From the NCBI GenBank assembly GCA_044464175.1, contig JBIQLO010000252.1, positions 1-5,163 of the forward strand: DNA of 5,163 bases. Reading direction: 5' to 3'. Below, piece after piece: positions 5,123 to 5,163 of this stretch (positions are counted from its first letter, which is position 1; every line of letters begins with the position of its first letter). Origin of the DNA: JBIQLO01 sp044464175. GTDB taxonomy: Bacteria > Planctomycetota > Phycisphaerae > Tepidisphaerales > Tepidisphaeraceae. The position numbers and the translations under genes are program-made. The notes beneath the pieces were generated by a model that saw nothing but the letters and a program-made list of their open reading frames with translations, ran no database searches and had not been told where the DNA came from.

Positions 5123-5163
5123 ATTGTCTCTCACGCTGCGCAGCCCGTCACAAGACCCCGCAG

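Noticed and set aside
4688..5134. A minus-strand open frame starting over the parS-like palindrome (MRDNVPRGTF)
   Set aside because: It overlaps deoB out of frame and has a low-complexity Gly-rich product. The NVPRGT start is simply the translated palindrome.

Overview
This window comes from a bacterial chromosome of high GC content. Most genes are led by clear Shine-Dalgarno sequences (AGGAGG, AAGGAG, AAAGGAG) and there is one good sigma54-type promoter, which points to a Gram-negative-like bacterium. The sequence does not fix the phylum. The + strand is C-rich almost throughout, in genes of both directions. Codons of the minus-strand genes tend to end in G and those of the plus-strand genes in C. 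This is the signature of strong replication-strand bias, with the minus strand as the probable leading strand.

Layout. (1) Positions 2440 down to 1, minus strand: an apparent three-gene operon. It holds a stand-alone hemerythrin-like HHE protein, a RIC/YtfE/ScdA-type di-iron protein for repair of iron-sulfur clusters, and a radical SAM/SPASM protein resembling the NirJ/AhbD haem-pathway enzymes, which is cut by the left edge. A sigma70-like promoter (TTGATA, 16 nt, TAGAAT) lies upstream of the first gene. (2) Positions 2441-2695: a divergent control region that also carries a well-formed sigma54-type promoter facing right. (3) Positions 2696-3683, plus strand: a two-gene unit encoding a twin-CBS-domain protein and a very basic, proline-rich, apparently disordered 108-residue protein. 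(4) Positions 3684-3861: a short convergent intergenic region with a perfect 12-bp hairpin nested in a weaker outer inverted repeat. (5) Positions 5001 down to 3862, minus strand: phosphopentomutase (deoB) with all expected metal ligands. (6) Positions 5002-5163: the deoB leader, with a perfect 14-bp palindrome that resembles a ParB-family (parS-like) site.

How it fits together. The left operon looks like a module for nitrosative or oxidative damage or low-oxygen life: di-iron sensing or carrying, Fe-S repair, and a radical SAM enzyme whose relatives modify haem. The divergent sigma54-driven CBS/basic-protein unit may be a stress or energy-state response controlled from the same intergenic region, but that link is inferred from position only. 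deoB is a housekeeping nucleoside-salvage gene, convergent with that unit and probably unrelated to it. I see no mobile element, CRISPR array, tRNA or rRNA. The most notable new points are the sigma54 promoter, the unexplained basic protein, the nested hairpin and the parS-like palindrome.
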